This document shows, piece after piece, positions 45,449 through 55,100 of a stretch of DNA of 64,000 nucleotides. Numbering within the stretch: the stretch's first letter is position 1; each line of letters opens with the position of its first letter. This DNA is from Sulfurovum sp. UBA12169 (GTDB taxonomy: Bacteria > Campylobacterota > Campylobacteria > Campylobacterales > Sulfurovaceae). Where the stretch lies: contig DLUH01000005.1 in the NCBI GenBank assembly GCA_002742845.1, forward strand, positions 744,553 through 808,552, read 5' to 3'. Made by a program: the position numbers and the translations under genes. Under the pieces are notes generated by a model. It did no database searches. It was not told where the DNA came from and was given only the letters and a program-made list of their open reading frames with translations.

Positions 45449-46831
45449 TTACTCGTCTTCCATCCGTTCGCCACGTTTTCTCGCAACGATATCAAGCGGT
45501 ACACCCTCAAAATCAAACTTGCTTCTAAGAAAATTTGCCAAATACCGTTTGTAGCTAAAATGCAATCCATCCGGGCGATTGCTGATAAGTGCGATTTTGG
45601 GCGGCTTGGTCTCGTACTGTGTAGCAAATTTAATCTTGACAACCGCTCCGTTATAGGAAGGGATATGGTGTCTGTTTATGGCTTCACGTATGACCTCATT
45701 GAGTTTTGAAGTCGGAATACGCTGCGTGTAGCGCTTATAGATCGCAGTGATCTGATCGAGTATCTTATGCACGCGCATACCCGTCTTTGCAGAGATGGTT
45801 ATAAGGGGCGCATAGTGTAAAAATTTAAGTTCATCCCGGATGTCATTGACCGCATCTTCATACGTTTTTTCATCCCGGATATCCCATTTATTGATGACGA
45901 TAAGACAAGCTAGACGATGTTTTTCTATGAGTCCTGCTACGCGCTCGTCCAATTCTGTCACACCTACGGTCGCATCAATCATAAGTAAAACAAGATTGGC
46001 TTCTTCAAGCATGGCCGTCGTACGCCCCAGGGCATATTTTTCTATACCGATGATTTTGCTCCGTCGTCGGATACCCGCAGTGTCTACAAAAGTAATCTGA
46101 TAATCGTCATGCTCTATGGTTTCGTCTATAGGATCGATCGTCGTGCCCGCCACATCAGAAACGACAGATCGTTCTTCTCCCAAAAGCGCATTGAGCAAAG
46201 AACTCTTTCCGGTATTTACACGACCTATAATGGCTACCTTGATATGGTTGTCTATCTCTTCTTTGGTGTCGTTAATATCGCGAACGATCTCCTCAAAAGG
46301 ATCAATCTCTTCGGTAAGTTCAAGCTCTTCTTTTTCTTTTCGCTCAGGGATATAGGTTTCAAGCCAGGCATAGAAGTCATTAAAATAACGGTTATGACTC
46401 ACTGAAATAGGAAAAGTGACATCCGCACCAAACTCTAAAAACTCCCAATAGCGCTCTTCTTCTTTTTCATTGTCTATTTTGTTGACTATCAATGCAAGGG
46501 GCTTCCCTAGTTCCTGGAGTTGATAAAAAAGTGCTCTGTCTTCTTCCTCGGGCAATATTTTACCGTCCACCATATAGATGATCACATCAGCTTGTTTTGC
46601 TGCCCTGAGAGAAAGTTCGGCTACTTTGCTAAAGAGTTCAGAGCTATAGTCTATCCCTCCTGTGTCCATGATTTCAAAATCACGGTTGCCTGAGATGGTA
46701 ACAATACGTTTTTTTACATCCCGCGTAGTGCCTGATATATCTGAGGTGATGGCATCTCTTTGTCTTGCCAAACGGTTGAAAAGAGAACTTTTCCCTACAT
46801 TTGGACGTCCTAAAATGGCTACTTTTTTCAT
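45449..46831 (-). CDS. der: Ribosome biogenesis GTPase Der (EngA)
   Basis: This 460-residue protein has two tandem GTPase domains, unique to Der. The first P-loop is GRPNVGKSS at residues 8-16 with NKID near 117; the second is GRVNTGKSS near 202-210 with NKWD near 316. An acidic linker and a C-terminal KH-like domain ending in basic residues follow. It matures the 50S subunit. AT-rich divergent gap to the DUF3108 gene contains TATAAT-like boxes on the minus strand. Confidence 0.97.
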   Translation of the reverse strand: MKKVAILGRPNVGKSSLFNRLARQRDAITSDISGTTRDVKKRIVTISGNRDFEIMDTGGIDYSSELFSKVAELSLRAAKQADVIIYMVDGKILPEEEDRALFYQLQELGKPLALIVNKIDNEKEEERYWEFLEFGADVTFPISVSHNRYFNDFYAWLETYIPERKEKEELELTEEIDPFEEIVRDINDTKEEIDNHIKVAIIGRVNTGKSSLLNALLGEERSVVSDVAGTTIDPIDETIEHDDYQITFVDTAGIRRRSKIIGIEKYALGRTTAMLEEANLVLLMIDATVGVTELDERVAGLIEKHRLACLIVINKWDIRDEKTYEDAVNDIRDELKFLHYAPLITISAKTGMRVHKILDQITAIYKRYTQRIPTSKLNEVIREAINRHHIPSYNGAVVKIKFATQYETKPPKIALISNRPDGLHFSYKRYLANFLRSKFDFEGVPLDIVARKRGERMEDE

Positions 46832-46980
46832 ACTTTGTCTTTCTTGATTATTATAATAATTATAGCGTAATAAGTACCGTATATTGATTATTTTCTTTTT
46901 TAAACCAGGGTTTGATCGTTCCGCTGACTAATATGTTGTCATTTTTGTACATTCTCGCACAGATTGGTTATGGTGAGATC

Positions 46981-47010
46981 TTGACATAGAAAGGGTGTTT
47001 TATTTATGAT
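46981..47010 (+). promoter_or_regulatory. Probable promoter of the DUF3108 gene
   Basis: TTGACA (46981-46986), an 18-bp spacer and TATGAT (47005-47010) resemble a sigma-70 promoter about 60 bp before the ATG at 47070. Confidence 0.5.
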
Positions 47011-47069
47011 TCATGGTTGATTTACATAATTATTGTAAAATAGAATTTAATTTTAAAGGGGTTGTCTAT

Positions 47070-47816
47070 ATGCTTAAAAAATATCTGATGAGTTTTATGG
47101 TGATCGCGCTGTCATCTTCTTTGATGCAAGCAAAAACACTTAAGGCGGATTATAAGGTGAGTTTTGGTGTGTTTGGGCAAATAGGAACAGCCAAAGCTTT
47201 GTTGACCCAAGATACTACACGGTATACTATAGATATCCGTCTTGATGCCGCAGGAGTCGCAAAAACACTCAGCAGAGGACGCACAGAAAGGCATATTTCA
47301 CAAGGGCGGACGGTAGATGGCGCGATGAGAAGCGACCGGTATAAAGTTATTAGAACCGATAACTCTAAAACAGTGAACAAAGAGTACCTTATTGACCATA
47401 AAAATAAAAAAGTCACCAAAATCTATAAAAAATTCAAAAACGGCAAACTGATTTCTGAAAAAAAGAGCGTACTTGATTTTTATGCCAAAAATGACCTATT
47501 GACTCTTTATTTTAATCTCGAACAAATACTTAAAGACAAAACAACACCGCACAGATATACACTTCAAGCTGTAGGAGCAGAACGCCAAGACGGAAAAGTA
47601 TCGCTGGTGATTCCGGAGTTATCGGATCTTGGAAGATATAAAAAAACATTGGGCAGCGGGGCTGATTGGTATGCAACGGCCATTATTCATGAAAAAATCT
47701 TTTTAAGCAAAGAAGGTGAATTGATGCTCTCAGTAGGCAAAGACGGTGTTGCGCAAAAAGCAGTACTCAAGGATGTGATTTTTTTTGGTGATATCCGTGC
47801 GGAACGGATCAGATAA
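47070..47816 (+). CDS. DUF3108-family exported protein
   Basis: This 248-residue protein has a signal peptide (MLKKYLMSFMVIALSSSLMQA). The mature part starts with LKADYKVSFGVFGQIGTAKA, fitting the DUF3108 pattern of a beta-rich periplasmic protein that begins with a Tyr-x-Val/Ser-x-Gly strand. ATG at 47070 has AAGGGG upstream and places the signal peptide at the N-terminus; the longer frame from 47013 does not. No partner is evident and the function of the family is unknown. Confidence 0.75.
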   Translation: MLKKYLMSFMVIALSSSLMQAKTLKADYKVSFGVFGQIGTAKALLTQDTTRYTIDIRLDAAGVAKTLSRGRTERHISQGRTVDGAMRSDRYKVIRTDNSKTVNKEYLIDHKNKKVTKIYKKFKNGKLISEKKSVLDFYAKNDLLTLYFNLEQILKDKTTPHRYTLQAVGAERQDGKVSLVIPELSDLGRYKKTLGSGADWYATAIIHEKIFLSKEGELMLSVGKDGVAQKAVLKDVIFFGDIRAERIR

Positions 47817-47890
47817 TTTTTCGAAATACGGCAGGGGGTGTCGGCTAAAGAGATGGATGGTGTCTGTTTGGTAAAAACAGGGCAAATACA

Positions 47891-48799
47891 ATGAAAAAAA
47901 TCATTCAAACGATGGATAGAGGTATACTGTTTATGCTTCTTGCTTCACTTAGTTTTGCTGTGATGGGAGGGTTTGCAAAAGTTGTCAGCCAAACATTGCC
48001 CGCAATCGAAGTGACTTTTTTTAGAAACGTAATAGGGGTGATTTTGGTAGGATTTTCTATCTACAAAACACCGCTTAGACAAAAAGGAGGTAAGCCTTTT
48101 TTGCTTTTATTTAGAGGCTTTATGGGCTTTGCTGCACTTTTGGCATATTTTTATATTATGGCTTATATTCCTTTGGGAGAGGCGGTGACATACAATAAAA
48201 CATCTCCCATTTTTGTAGCAATATTTGCCTATTTTATCCTAGGCGAAAAACTTTCCAAAAGTGCTTTATTTGCTGTTTTGCTGGGTTTTGCGGGGATTGT
48301 ATTTGTTGCCAAACCGGAAGGATTTTCTTTTGATAAATATGATCTTTTGGGAATTTTTTCCGGGATCGGCGCAGCCTTGGCCTATACCTCTATAAGAGAG
48401 CTTAGAAACTATTATGACACCAGAGCGATAGTGATGTCTTTTATGGGTATAGGCACGATCGCCCCGCTTTTTTTAATGACGGCAACACCCTATATTGACG
48501 CACCGGAGGATCTTGATTTTATTTTCTCTAGGTTTATTATGCCTCAAGATGTCGCATGGGTGTATGTTATGGCTGTAGGAATTTTTGCTACCGTTTCACA
48601 GCTGCTTATGACCAAAGCCTATGAGTTGACAAAAGCCGGCATTGTTGGCACGATAAGCTATAGCAACATTGTTTTTGCTGTATTTATCGGTATGATGCTC
48701 GGGGATCCTATGCCTGATTTTTGGACAGTTTTGGGTATAATCTTAGTCATACTGTCGGGATTGCTTGTGGCTTGGCCCAAAAAAGAAGACCGGACATGA
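47891..48799 (+). CDS. EamA/DMT-superfamily transporter
   Basis: This 302-residue membrane protein has ten predicted helices in two EamA repeats (about 14-140 and 152-292), with the usual [27 protein letters not shown] signature at the end of the first repeat. It is likely an exporter or importer of a small metabolite; substrates vary widely in the family. A short hairpin around CTGTTT-GGTA-AAAACAG precedes the ATG. Its stop lies 21 bp before the kdsA start. Confidence 0.87.
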   Translation: MKKIIQTMDRGILFMLLASLSFAVMGGFAKVVSQTLPAIEVTFFRNVIGVILVGFSIYKTPLRQKGGKPFLLLFRGFMGFAALLAYFYIMAYIPLGEAVTYNKTSPIFVAIFAYFILGEKLSKSALFAVLLGFAGIVFVAKPEGFSFDKYDLLGIFSGIGAALAYTSIRELRNYYDTRAIVMSFMGIGTIAPLFLMTATPYIDAPEDLDFIFSRFIMPQDVAWVYVMAVGIFATVSQLLMTKAYELTKAGIVGTISYSNIVFAVFIGMMLGDPMPDFWTVLGIILVILSGLLVAWPKKEDRT

Positions 48800-48819
48800 C
48801 CCATTATAAAAGGAGTATT

Positions 48820-49623
48820 ATGATATTGATTGCCGGACCTTGCGTGTTGGAAAGCAGAGACAATGTGATGAAGATTGCCGAATCTTTAAAAAAGTATGAT
48901 GAGGATTGTACAAAAGAATTTTATTTTAAAGCCAGTTTTGACAAAGCAAACAGAACAAGCCTGGACAGTTTCAGGGGACCTGGGCTTGATGAGGGATTGA
49001 AAATGCTTCAGGAAGTCAAAGAGCAGTTTGGCTATAAGATTTTAACCGATGTGCATGACTATACACAGCCTGCAGCTGCCGCCGAGGTTGCAGATGTGCT
49101 TCAAATCCCTGCATTTTTATGCAGACAGACCGATCTATTGGTGGCTGCTGCAAAAACATCCGCTGTGGTCAATATCAAAAAAGGACAGTTTCTCGCACCT
49201 TCTGCGATGGAGCATTCTGTAGGCAAAGTGCTTAAAACCAGAGGTTGTGACGGTAAGGTCAATTATGAAAACGCTAAAAAATATAAAGTATGGCTCACAG
49301 AGAGAGGGACCACATTTGGATACGGCAATCTTGTGGTTGATATGCGCGGATTGAAGATCATGAGAGAGTTTGCACCTGTGATTTTTGATGCAACGCATTC
49401 TGTGCAGATGCCTGCAAGCGGCGGCGCCACAAGCGGAGGAGACAGCTCTTTTGTGCCCTATCTGGCTAGAGCGGCCGCAGCGGTTGGTGTGGACGGTTTC
49501 TTTTTTGAAACCCATTTTGATCCAAGCATTGCTTTGAGTGATGGACCCAATATGATAGAATTACACAAGCTTGATAAACTTATTGAACAAATTGATGCCA
49601 TTAGGATGATCGTAGAAGAGTAG
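48820..49623 (+). CDS. kdsA: 3-deoxy-8-phosphooctulonate synthase (KDO-8-phosphate synthase)
   Basis: This 267-residue enzyme joins phosphoenolpyruvate and arabinose-5-phosphate for Kdo in lipopolysaccharide. IAGPCVLES at the N-terminus, [12 protein letters not shown] near 40, and DVHD and DATHSVQMP further on are conserved barrel motifs. ATG at 48820 has AAAGGAG upstream; the longer frame starts inside the transporter gene. The following ribH-nusB order matches Helicobacter and Campylobacter. Confidence 0.96.
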   Translation: MILIAGPCVLESRDNVMKIAESLKKYDEDCTKEFYFKASFDKANRTSLDSFRGPGLDEGLKMLQEVKEQFGYKILTDVHDYTQPAAAAEVADVLQIPAFLCRQTDLLVAAAKTSAVVNIKKGQFLAPSAMEHSVGKVLKTRGCDGKVNYENAKKYKVWLTERGTTFGYGNLVVDMRGLKIMREFAPVIFDATHSVQMPASGGATSGGDSSFVPYLARAAAAVGVDGFFFETHFDPSIALSDGPNMIELHKLDKLIEQIDAIRMIVEE

Positions 49624-49690
49624 TACGCAATACCATCTTTAGTTTGATATGCCAAGATAATAAGATGAAAAAAATAACCAAAGGAAACAA

Positions 49691-50158
49691 ATGAAAATAG
49701 TAGAAGGATACTTATCGGTAGATAAAAGTAAAAAAGTAGCGATCATCAATGCGAGATTTAACCATTTTATAACGGATAGACTGGTTGAAGGAGCAAAAGA
49801 TGCCTATGCAAGACACGGAGGAGATGCGGATACATTGGATCTTATCTTGGTGCCGGGTGCATTTGAAATCCCGTTTGCATTGGATAAAGCGCTTGCTTCA
49901 GGGAAGTATGATGCGGTATGTTGCGTTGGCGCAGTGATCAGGGGTGCAACTCCGCATTTTGATTATGTTTCTGCCGAAGCGACTAAGGGAGTAGCAAATA
50001 TGGCGCTTAAATACGGCAAACCCGTCACTTTTGGTGTTTTGACTGTTGATAATATTGAGCAGGCGATTGAGAGGGCAGGAACCAAAGCAGGAAATAAAGG
50101 CGCAGAAGCAATGGTAAGCCTGATCGAGCTGATTAATCTTTACGGAGAGCTTGTATAA
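49691..50158 (+). CDS. ribH: 6,7-dimethyl-8-ribityllumazine synthase
   Basis: This 155-residue enzyme makes the lumazine precursor of riboflavin. [18 protein letters not shown] near residue 18 and [11 protein letters not shown] near 54 bind substrate, and [16 protein letters not shown] near 78 contains the catalytic His. Length is typical, and it would assemble as an icosahedral or pentameric complex. ATG follows CAAAGGAAAC. The stop overlaps the nusB ATG (TAATG). Confidence 0.97.
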   Translation: MKIVEGYLSVDKSKKVAIINARFNHFITDRLVEGAKDAYARHGGDADTLDLILVPGAFEIPFALDKALASGKYDAVCCVGAVIRGATPHFDYVSAEATKGVANMALKYGKPVTFGVLTVDNIEQAIERAGTKAGNKGAEAMVSLIELINLYGELV

Positions 50159-50550
50159 TGGCAACAAGACATCAGGCGCGTACGGCAGTTGTGGGATTAT
50201 TATATGCATATGATCTGGGCAACACAAACATTGCACATTTTTCAGATGAGATATTCGAAGAGGGGAAAATAAGAAATAAACAGAAGGATTTCTCTCAAGC
50301 TCTTTTCCAAGGCACAATAGAAAATCTTGAAATGATAGACAATGAGATTCAAAAGCATCTTACAGATTGGGATTATACGGATATAGGCAAGGTGGAAAAG
50401 TCTATTTTGAGACTGGGAGCTTATGAAATACTTGTGGCCAAAACCGATAAAGCAATCATTATTAATGAAGCTGTGGAGTTAGCCAAAGCACTCGCTGATG
50501 AAAAATCGCCAAAGTTTATCAATGGCGTACTTGATGCTATTGGAAAATAG
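50158..50550 (+). CDS. nusB: Transcription antitermination protein NusB
   Basis: This 130-residue all-helical protein begins with RHQARTAVVGLLYA (Arg-rich N-terminus) and ends FINGVLDAIGK, the canonical NusB termini. It binds boxA RNA with NusE (S10) and supports rRNA transcription. Coupled to ribH by overlapping stop and start. Confidence 0.95.
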   Translation: MATRHQARTAVVGLLYAYDLGNTNIAHFSDEIFEEGKIRNKQKDFSQALFQGTIENLEMIDNEIQKHLTDWDYTDIGKVEKSILRLGAYEILVAKTDKAIIINEAVELAKALADEKSPKFINGVLDAIGK

Positions 50551-50605
50551 GATTCTCCAATGGTAAACGAGGAATGGAAAATGAGGAATGAAAAATTAAT
50601 ATATG

Positions 50606-50620
50606 CATTTTTTCAAAATG
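50606..50620. repeat. Intergenic hairpin repeat, copy C
   Basis: CATTTT-TTC-AAAATG in the nusB-mqnC gap, flanked by ATATATG and CTG. Same geometry as copies A and B (6-bp stem, 3-base loop) but weaker similarity outside the stem. The neighbouring GAGGAATG-type A-rich sequence is low-complexity. Confidence 0.35.
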
Positions 50621-50707
50621 CTGTGAATACAAATATTACGCTGCAATACAATCCGACGCTCATCACTCATCACTCATCGCTAAAAACTCTCAAAGGAGGA
50701 GTTTTTT

Positions 50708-51754
50708 ATGCGCATGACGATTGATGAAGCTGTTGAATTGATTGAGAGATGTGATCTTAAAACGCTGGGCAAGATGGCTTATGCGCGCAAAAAAGAGTTG
50801 CACCCCAAAGGAGTAACCACTTTTGTGGTCGATCGCAATATCAACTATACCAATATCTGCTGGGTAGATTGTAAGTTTTGTGCATTTTACACGCATGAAA
50901 AAAAAGAAGATGCCTATATTCTTACTTTTGAAGAAATAGACCGAAAAATCGAAGAACTTTTGGCCATAGGCGGCACACAGATACTTTTTCAGGGAGGCGT
51001 GCATCCAAAGCTTCAGATAGAATGGTATGAAGATCTGGTAGAGCATATCCATCAAAAATACCCTCAGGTGACAATCCATGGATTTTCGGCTATTGAGATA
51101 GATTATATTGCTACAAGGTCCAAGATCACTATCGCTGAGGTGCTGAGCAGGCTGAAAGCCAAAGGACTCAGCTCGATACCCGGAGCCGGAGCCGAGATAC
51201 TCAGCGATAGAGTGCGCGATATTATTGCGCCTAAAAAACTTGACAAAGATACTTGGCTTGGGGTACACAAAGAGGCGCACAAGCTTGGCATAAAATCCAC
51301 AGCAACGATGATGTATGGCACGGTGGAGACAACAAGAGAAATCGTTGAGCATTGGGATTTGATCAGGAAGCTTCAGGATGAGACGGGTGGATTTCGGGCT
51401 TTTATCATGTGGTCCTATCAAAGCGACAATACAGAACTCAAAAGAGAGCTTTCGACGATCGAAAAAACCTCCTCGAACCTTTACCTGCGCTATCTGGCAG
51501 CGGCACGGCTTTTTTTAGACAATATACCCAATATCCAAAGTTCATGGGTAACCCAAGGAAGTTATATCGGTCAAATGGCACTGCTTTTTGGAGCTAATGA
51601 TCTTGGCTCTACGATGATGGAGGAAAATGTTGTCTCGGCAGCAGGCGCAAAAAACGAGATGAACCAACAGCAAATGATAGAACTCATCAAGGATGTAGGC
51701 GAAAAACCGGCGAAGAGAAATACCGCCTATGAGATATTGGAACGATTTTACTAA
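50708..51754 (+). CDS. mqnC: Cyclic dehypoxanthinylfutalosine synthase
   Basis: This 348-residue radical SAM enzyme of the futalosine menaquinone pathway has the 4Fe-4S site CWVDCKFC (CX3CX2C) near residues 56-63. QGGVHPKLQIEWYEDLV and FSAIEIDY follow as family motifs. A strong AAAGGAGG ribosome site precedes the ATG. The mqnC/M16-peptidase pair is conserved in Helicobacter. Other mqn genes are not in the window. Confidence 0.94.
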   Translation: MRMTIDEAVELIERCDLKTLGKMAYARKKELHPKGVTTFVVDRNINYTNICWVDCKFCAFYTHEKKEDAYILTFEEIDRKIEELLAIGGTQILFQGGVHPKLQIEWYEDLVEHIHQKYPQVTIHGFSAIEIDYIATRSKITIAEVLSRLKAKGLSSIPGAGAEILSDRVRDIIAPKKLDKDTWLGVHKEAHKLGIKSTATMMYGTVETTREIVEHWDLIRKLQDETGGFRAFIMWSYQSDNTELKRELSTIEKTSSNLYLRYLAAARLFLDNIPNIQSSWVTQGSYIGQMALLFGANDLGSTMMEENVVSAAGAKNEMNQQQMIELIKDVGEKPAKRNTAYEILERFY

Positions 51755-51755
51755 A

Positions 51756-53054
51756 ATGAAAAAATTATTTTTACTGTTAGCAGTTTTACAAGGAGTGTTG
51801 ATGGCCCAAAGTGTCAAAGAGATAAAAATAAAGGATGCATCGGCTCCTTTGATTTATGAAGAGAGTATCTATATTCCTATCGTTTCAATGCAGCTTGTAT
51901 TCCAAAACAGCGGACATTTGAGCAATACAAAAGACGGCTTGGCAGATATGAGCGCCAGAATACTTAATGAAGGCACAAAAAAAGAAGGGAGCGTGGGATT
52001 TGCTACTACGCTTGACGAGCATGCTATTGAGGTGGGAGCACAGGCGGGGCGCGAGAATTTTGTTATAGAAATTTCAGCGCTCAAGAGTGAGTTTGCTTTT
52101 GCAGTGGAGCGTGTTAAAGCACTCTTGGGCGACCCCAACTATACTCAAGAAACATTAGCGCATGTAAAAAGGCAGAAAACAGGATGGCTGATGCAAAAAA
52201 AGAGTGATTTTGATTATATAGCAGCCGCAAAACTAAGAGAAATACTTTTTAAAGACTCTCCACTTGGCAAACCTTATGATGGCACGATGCAAAGCATAGA
52301 GAGTATAACGCTAGAAGATATTGAGGAATTTATAGCCTCTCATTTGGGCTGCAATAATGTTGTGGTGGTAGCAGGCGGAGACATAACACTCCAGGAGGCT
52401 GAGACTTACACAAAAGAGATACTTTCTTTGTTGCCTAAAGTCAATACAGTCCAGATAGACAAAATCAAAGCATCAGACCAAAAACAAACTGTATTGGCTA
52501 AAGAGGAGACGCAGCAAGCCTATATTCATTTTGGTGCACCGTTTGCCTATGACTACAATCAGACAGACGAGTATAAGGTCAAAATAGCCGAATATCTGTT
52601 GGGAGGCGCAGGTTTTGGTTCTCGTCTTATGGAGGAGATACGTGTAAAACGCGGATTGACTTACGGTGTTTATGCCTCGTTGCGCCGTACCAAAACAGCA
52701 TCTTATTTGAGCGGCTATCTGCAAACTAAACTGAGTACGCAAGAAGAGGCTAAAAACTTGGTGCAGCAAGTGGTGAATGAGTTTGTTAATGAAGGAATCA
52801 CCCAAAAAGAACTCGATGATACAAAGAAATTTTTACTGGGAAGCGAACCGCTTCGCACAGAAACACTTTCTCAAAGGCTCAATCGTGCCTTTGAAGAATT
52901 TTATTATGGCAGACCCCTTGGATTTACCAAAGATCAGCTTGAGAAGATCGAAAAAGTAACGCTTGAAGAGATAAATATCTTTATCGAAGAACACAAAGAA
53001 CTTATGGATCTTAGTTTCGGGATCGTAACTAAAGATGCAAAAAATAAAAATTAG
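51756..53054 (+). CDS. M16-family peptidase homologue without zinc motif
   Basis: This 432-residue protein has a signal peptide (MKKLFLLLAVLQGVLMA) and two M16-type domains. Where active M16 enzymes have HxxEH before the GT motif, this protein reads GLADMSARILNEGTKK, so metal ligands are missing. The C-terminal half has the R/Y-containing KRGLTYGVYASL typical of M16 substrate-binding halves. It may be a non-catalytic partner or chaperone in the periplasm. ATG at 51756 lies 1 bp after the mqnC stop. Confidence 0.85.
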   Translation: MKKLFLLLAVLQGVLMAQSVKEIKIKDASAPLIYEESIYIPIVSMQLVFQNSGHLSNTKDGLADMSARILNEGTKKEGSVGFATTLDEHAIEVGAQAGRENFVIEISALKSEFAFAVERVKALLGDPNYTQETLAHVKRQKTGWLMQKKSDFDYIAAAKLREILFKDSPLGKPYDGTMQSIESITLEDIEEFIASHLGCNNVVVVAGGDITLQEAETYTKEILSLLPKVNTVQIDKIKASDQKQTVLAKEETQQAYIHFGAPFAYDYNQTDEYKVKIAEYLLGGAGFGSRLMEEIRVKRGLTYGVYASLRRTKTASYLSGYLQTKLSTQEEAKNLVQQVVNEFVNEGITQKELDDTKKFLLGSEPLRTETLSQRLNRAFEEFYYGRPLGFTKDQLEKIEKVTLEEINIFIEEHKELMDLSFGIVTKDAKNKN

Positions 53055-53218
53055 GCAGTTGTGATTTTTGACAGATAACCAAGTCGGCAATCAATATTTT
53101 TCTGTCAATTTGACATCTTTTTCTTTGTTTTTTACGGTATTCATTATAATAAATATCGTAAAAGCAGTGCAGAGCAGCATCCCATAATTAATAATGATTC
53201 ATTGTAACGGAGCAGAGC

Positions 53219-55039
53219 ATGGAAGAAGCAAAAGAACTTTTTAAAAAACTAAAAATCCATACTTTGCTTGACCTTGCTCTTATTGTTCCCGCCTCCTATA
53301 CAGACACAACACTCTCAAATTCTTTAGAAATCGGCAAAGTAAATACCCTTGAAGCCAAAGTAGAAGAAGTAAGTGTTTTTGCGGGAAAATTTCGTGTTTC
53401 ATTTAGGCTTATACGTTCAGGCAAAAAGCTCTCTTCCACTTTTTTTCATTCGACACCGTATCATCATAAGCGATTTTCAATCGGAAGCAATCATATTATC
53501 CAAGGGCGTCTTGAGGAGCACAGAGGGTATTTGCAAATGCCGCAACCCAAATCCATTAAAGAAGCCGGGAAAATCACCCCTAAGTATAAAACATTGCTTA
53601 AGGAGAGTGAGATCGGCATATTGATTGCATCTTATATAAATGAGAGAAATCTTTACAGCGAAGGATTGGATAGTCATGAAGTAGCCACTTTGCTGCGCAT
53701 TCATTTTCCTAAAACCTTAGAAGAAGTGTATCAAGGCGGAAGAGTAACGTCACAGAACACAAGGGCGCTTAAATTTGTAGAAGCCTACAATCATCTAAAA
53801 AAACTCAAAGGAAAACGTATTGATTTTCCGGCTTTGCATGCATTGGATGGAGAAATTAAATCTTTTGTGGAAAATCTCCCTTTTATTTTAACACCTGAGC
53901 AGCATAAAGTGATCGATCAAATACAACATGACATAGCCAAAAAAGATAAAGCTGCCAAACGAATGGTGGTGGGAGATGTGGGGTCAGGAAAGACAATGGT
54001 GATACTTGCCTGTGCGATGATGTCTTGCCCTCATAAAAGTATTTTGATGGCTCCCACTTCACTTTTGGCGTTGCAACTCTATGAAGAAGCATGCAAATAT
54101 TTACCCAAAAAAATAAAAATTGCTTTGGTGATGCAAGGAAAAGAAGAGGGAAAATATCAGGAAGCAGATTTTATCATCGGAACGCATGCGCTGCTTTATA
54201 AGGAAGATTTGCCTCAAGCGGCTTTAGTAATGGTGGATGAGCAGCATCGTTTTGGAAGCAAGCAGCGCCAAAGGCTAGAATCACTTGTGGGCAGTCAAGA
54301 GAAAAAGCCGCATTTTATTCAGTTTTCTGCTACCCCTATCCCAAGGACGCAAGCGATGATGGAGTCTGAGTTGATTGATGTAAGCCTTATCACCACTACG
54401 CCTTTTGAGAGAGAGGTAGTGACAAAAACCATAGGAAAGCATGATTTTGGGCACTTGCTTGGACATATCAAAGAGGAGATCGCACAACAGCATCAAGTGC
54501 TTATCATCTATCCTTTGGTTCAAGAGAGCAGCGAAGTGCCCTACCAATCCTTAGAAGAAGCCAGAAGATTTTGGGAAGAACGGTTTGAGCGTGTGTACGT
54601 GACACACGGTAAAGATAAAGAAAAAGAAGAGATACTGCTGAGGTTTAGAGAAAAGGGAAATATTCTTTTAGCCACAACAGTGGTGGAGGTGGGTATCTCT
54701 TTGCCAAGATTGACATTGATTGTAATTGTGGGAGCTGAGAGATTGGGACTTGCTACATTGCATCAACTCAGAGGAAGAGTGGGGCGCAATGGACTGAAAA
54801 GCTGGTGCTATCTTTACAGTAATGCCAAGGGTGAAAATATAAGACTGGAACGTTTTGCACAAACCACAAACGGTTTTGATATAGCCAAGCTTGACTTGCA
54901 GTTTCGTAACAGCGGTGATATACTTGACGGAACGATACAAAGCGGCCAGAAGTTTAAATGGCTGGATTTGGCACACGATGAAGATATTGTAAAAAAAGCC
55001 AAAGACAGACTTAAAAATATTGAAAATAAAAAGCAATAA
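53219..55039 (+). CDS. recG: ATP-dependent DNA helicase RecG
   Basis: This 606-residue branch-migration helicase rescues stalled replication forks. The N-terminal wedge/OB region (about 40-110) is followed by helicase motifs: GDVGSGKT (Walker A, about 250), DEQHRFGSKQR (motif II, about 340), FSATPIPRT (motif III) and HQLRGRVGRN (motif VI). It is shorter than Escherichia coli RecG (693), as in other Campylobacterota. An 8-bp inverted repeat TTGACAGA/TCTGTCAA (53068, 53101) and a TATAAT (53145-53150) lie upstream. Confidence 0.95.
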   Translation: MEEAKELFKKLKIHTLLDLALIVPASYTDTTLSNSLEIGKVNTLEAKVEEVSVFAGKFRVSFRLIRSGKKLSSTFFHSTPYHHKRFSIGSNHIIQGRLEEHRGYLQMPQPKSIKEAGKITPKYKTLLKESEIGILIASYINERNLYSEGLDSHEVATLLRIHFPKTLEEVYQGGRVTSQNTRALKFVEAYNHLKKLKGKRIDFPALHALDGEIKSFVENLPFILTPEQHKVIDQIQHDIAKKDKAAKRMVVGDVGSGKTMVILACAMMSCPHKSILMAPTSLLALQLYEEACKYLPKKIKIALVMQGKEEGKYQEADFIIGTHALLYKEDLPQAALVMVDEQHRFGSKQRQRLESLVGSQEKKPHFIQFSATPIPRTQAMMESELIDVSLITTTPFEREVVTKTIGKHDFGHLLGHIKEEIAQQHQVLIIYPLVQESSEVPYQSLEEARRFWEERFERVYVTHGKDKEKEEILLRFREKGNILLATTVVEVGISLPRLTLIVIVGAERLGLATLHQLRGRVGRNGLKSWCYLYSNAKGENIRLERFAQTTNGFDIAKLDLQFRNSGDILDGTIQSGQKFKWLDLAHDEDIVKKAKDRLKNIENKKQ

Positions 55040-55100
55040 GACAATTTAGAAGCATTCATCTTCAACGGGCAGACAGGCGGCAAACCCATCCGCCGACCTG

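Noticed and set aside
47817..47890. Riboswitch in the leader of the EamA transporter gene
   Set aside because: Only a small hairpin is visible; no match to the core of any riboswitch class that I know.
50658..50680. TCATCAC-type short tandem repeat before mqnC as a phase-variable tract
   Set aside because: Fewer than four imperfect units and outside the coding frame and any promoter that I can define.
53068..53108. 8-bp inverted repeat TTGACAGA/TCTGTCAA before recG as an operator or terminator
   Set aside because: Spacing of 25 bases and no U-run; short enough to be chance. Mentioned only with recG.
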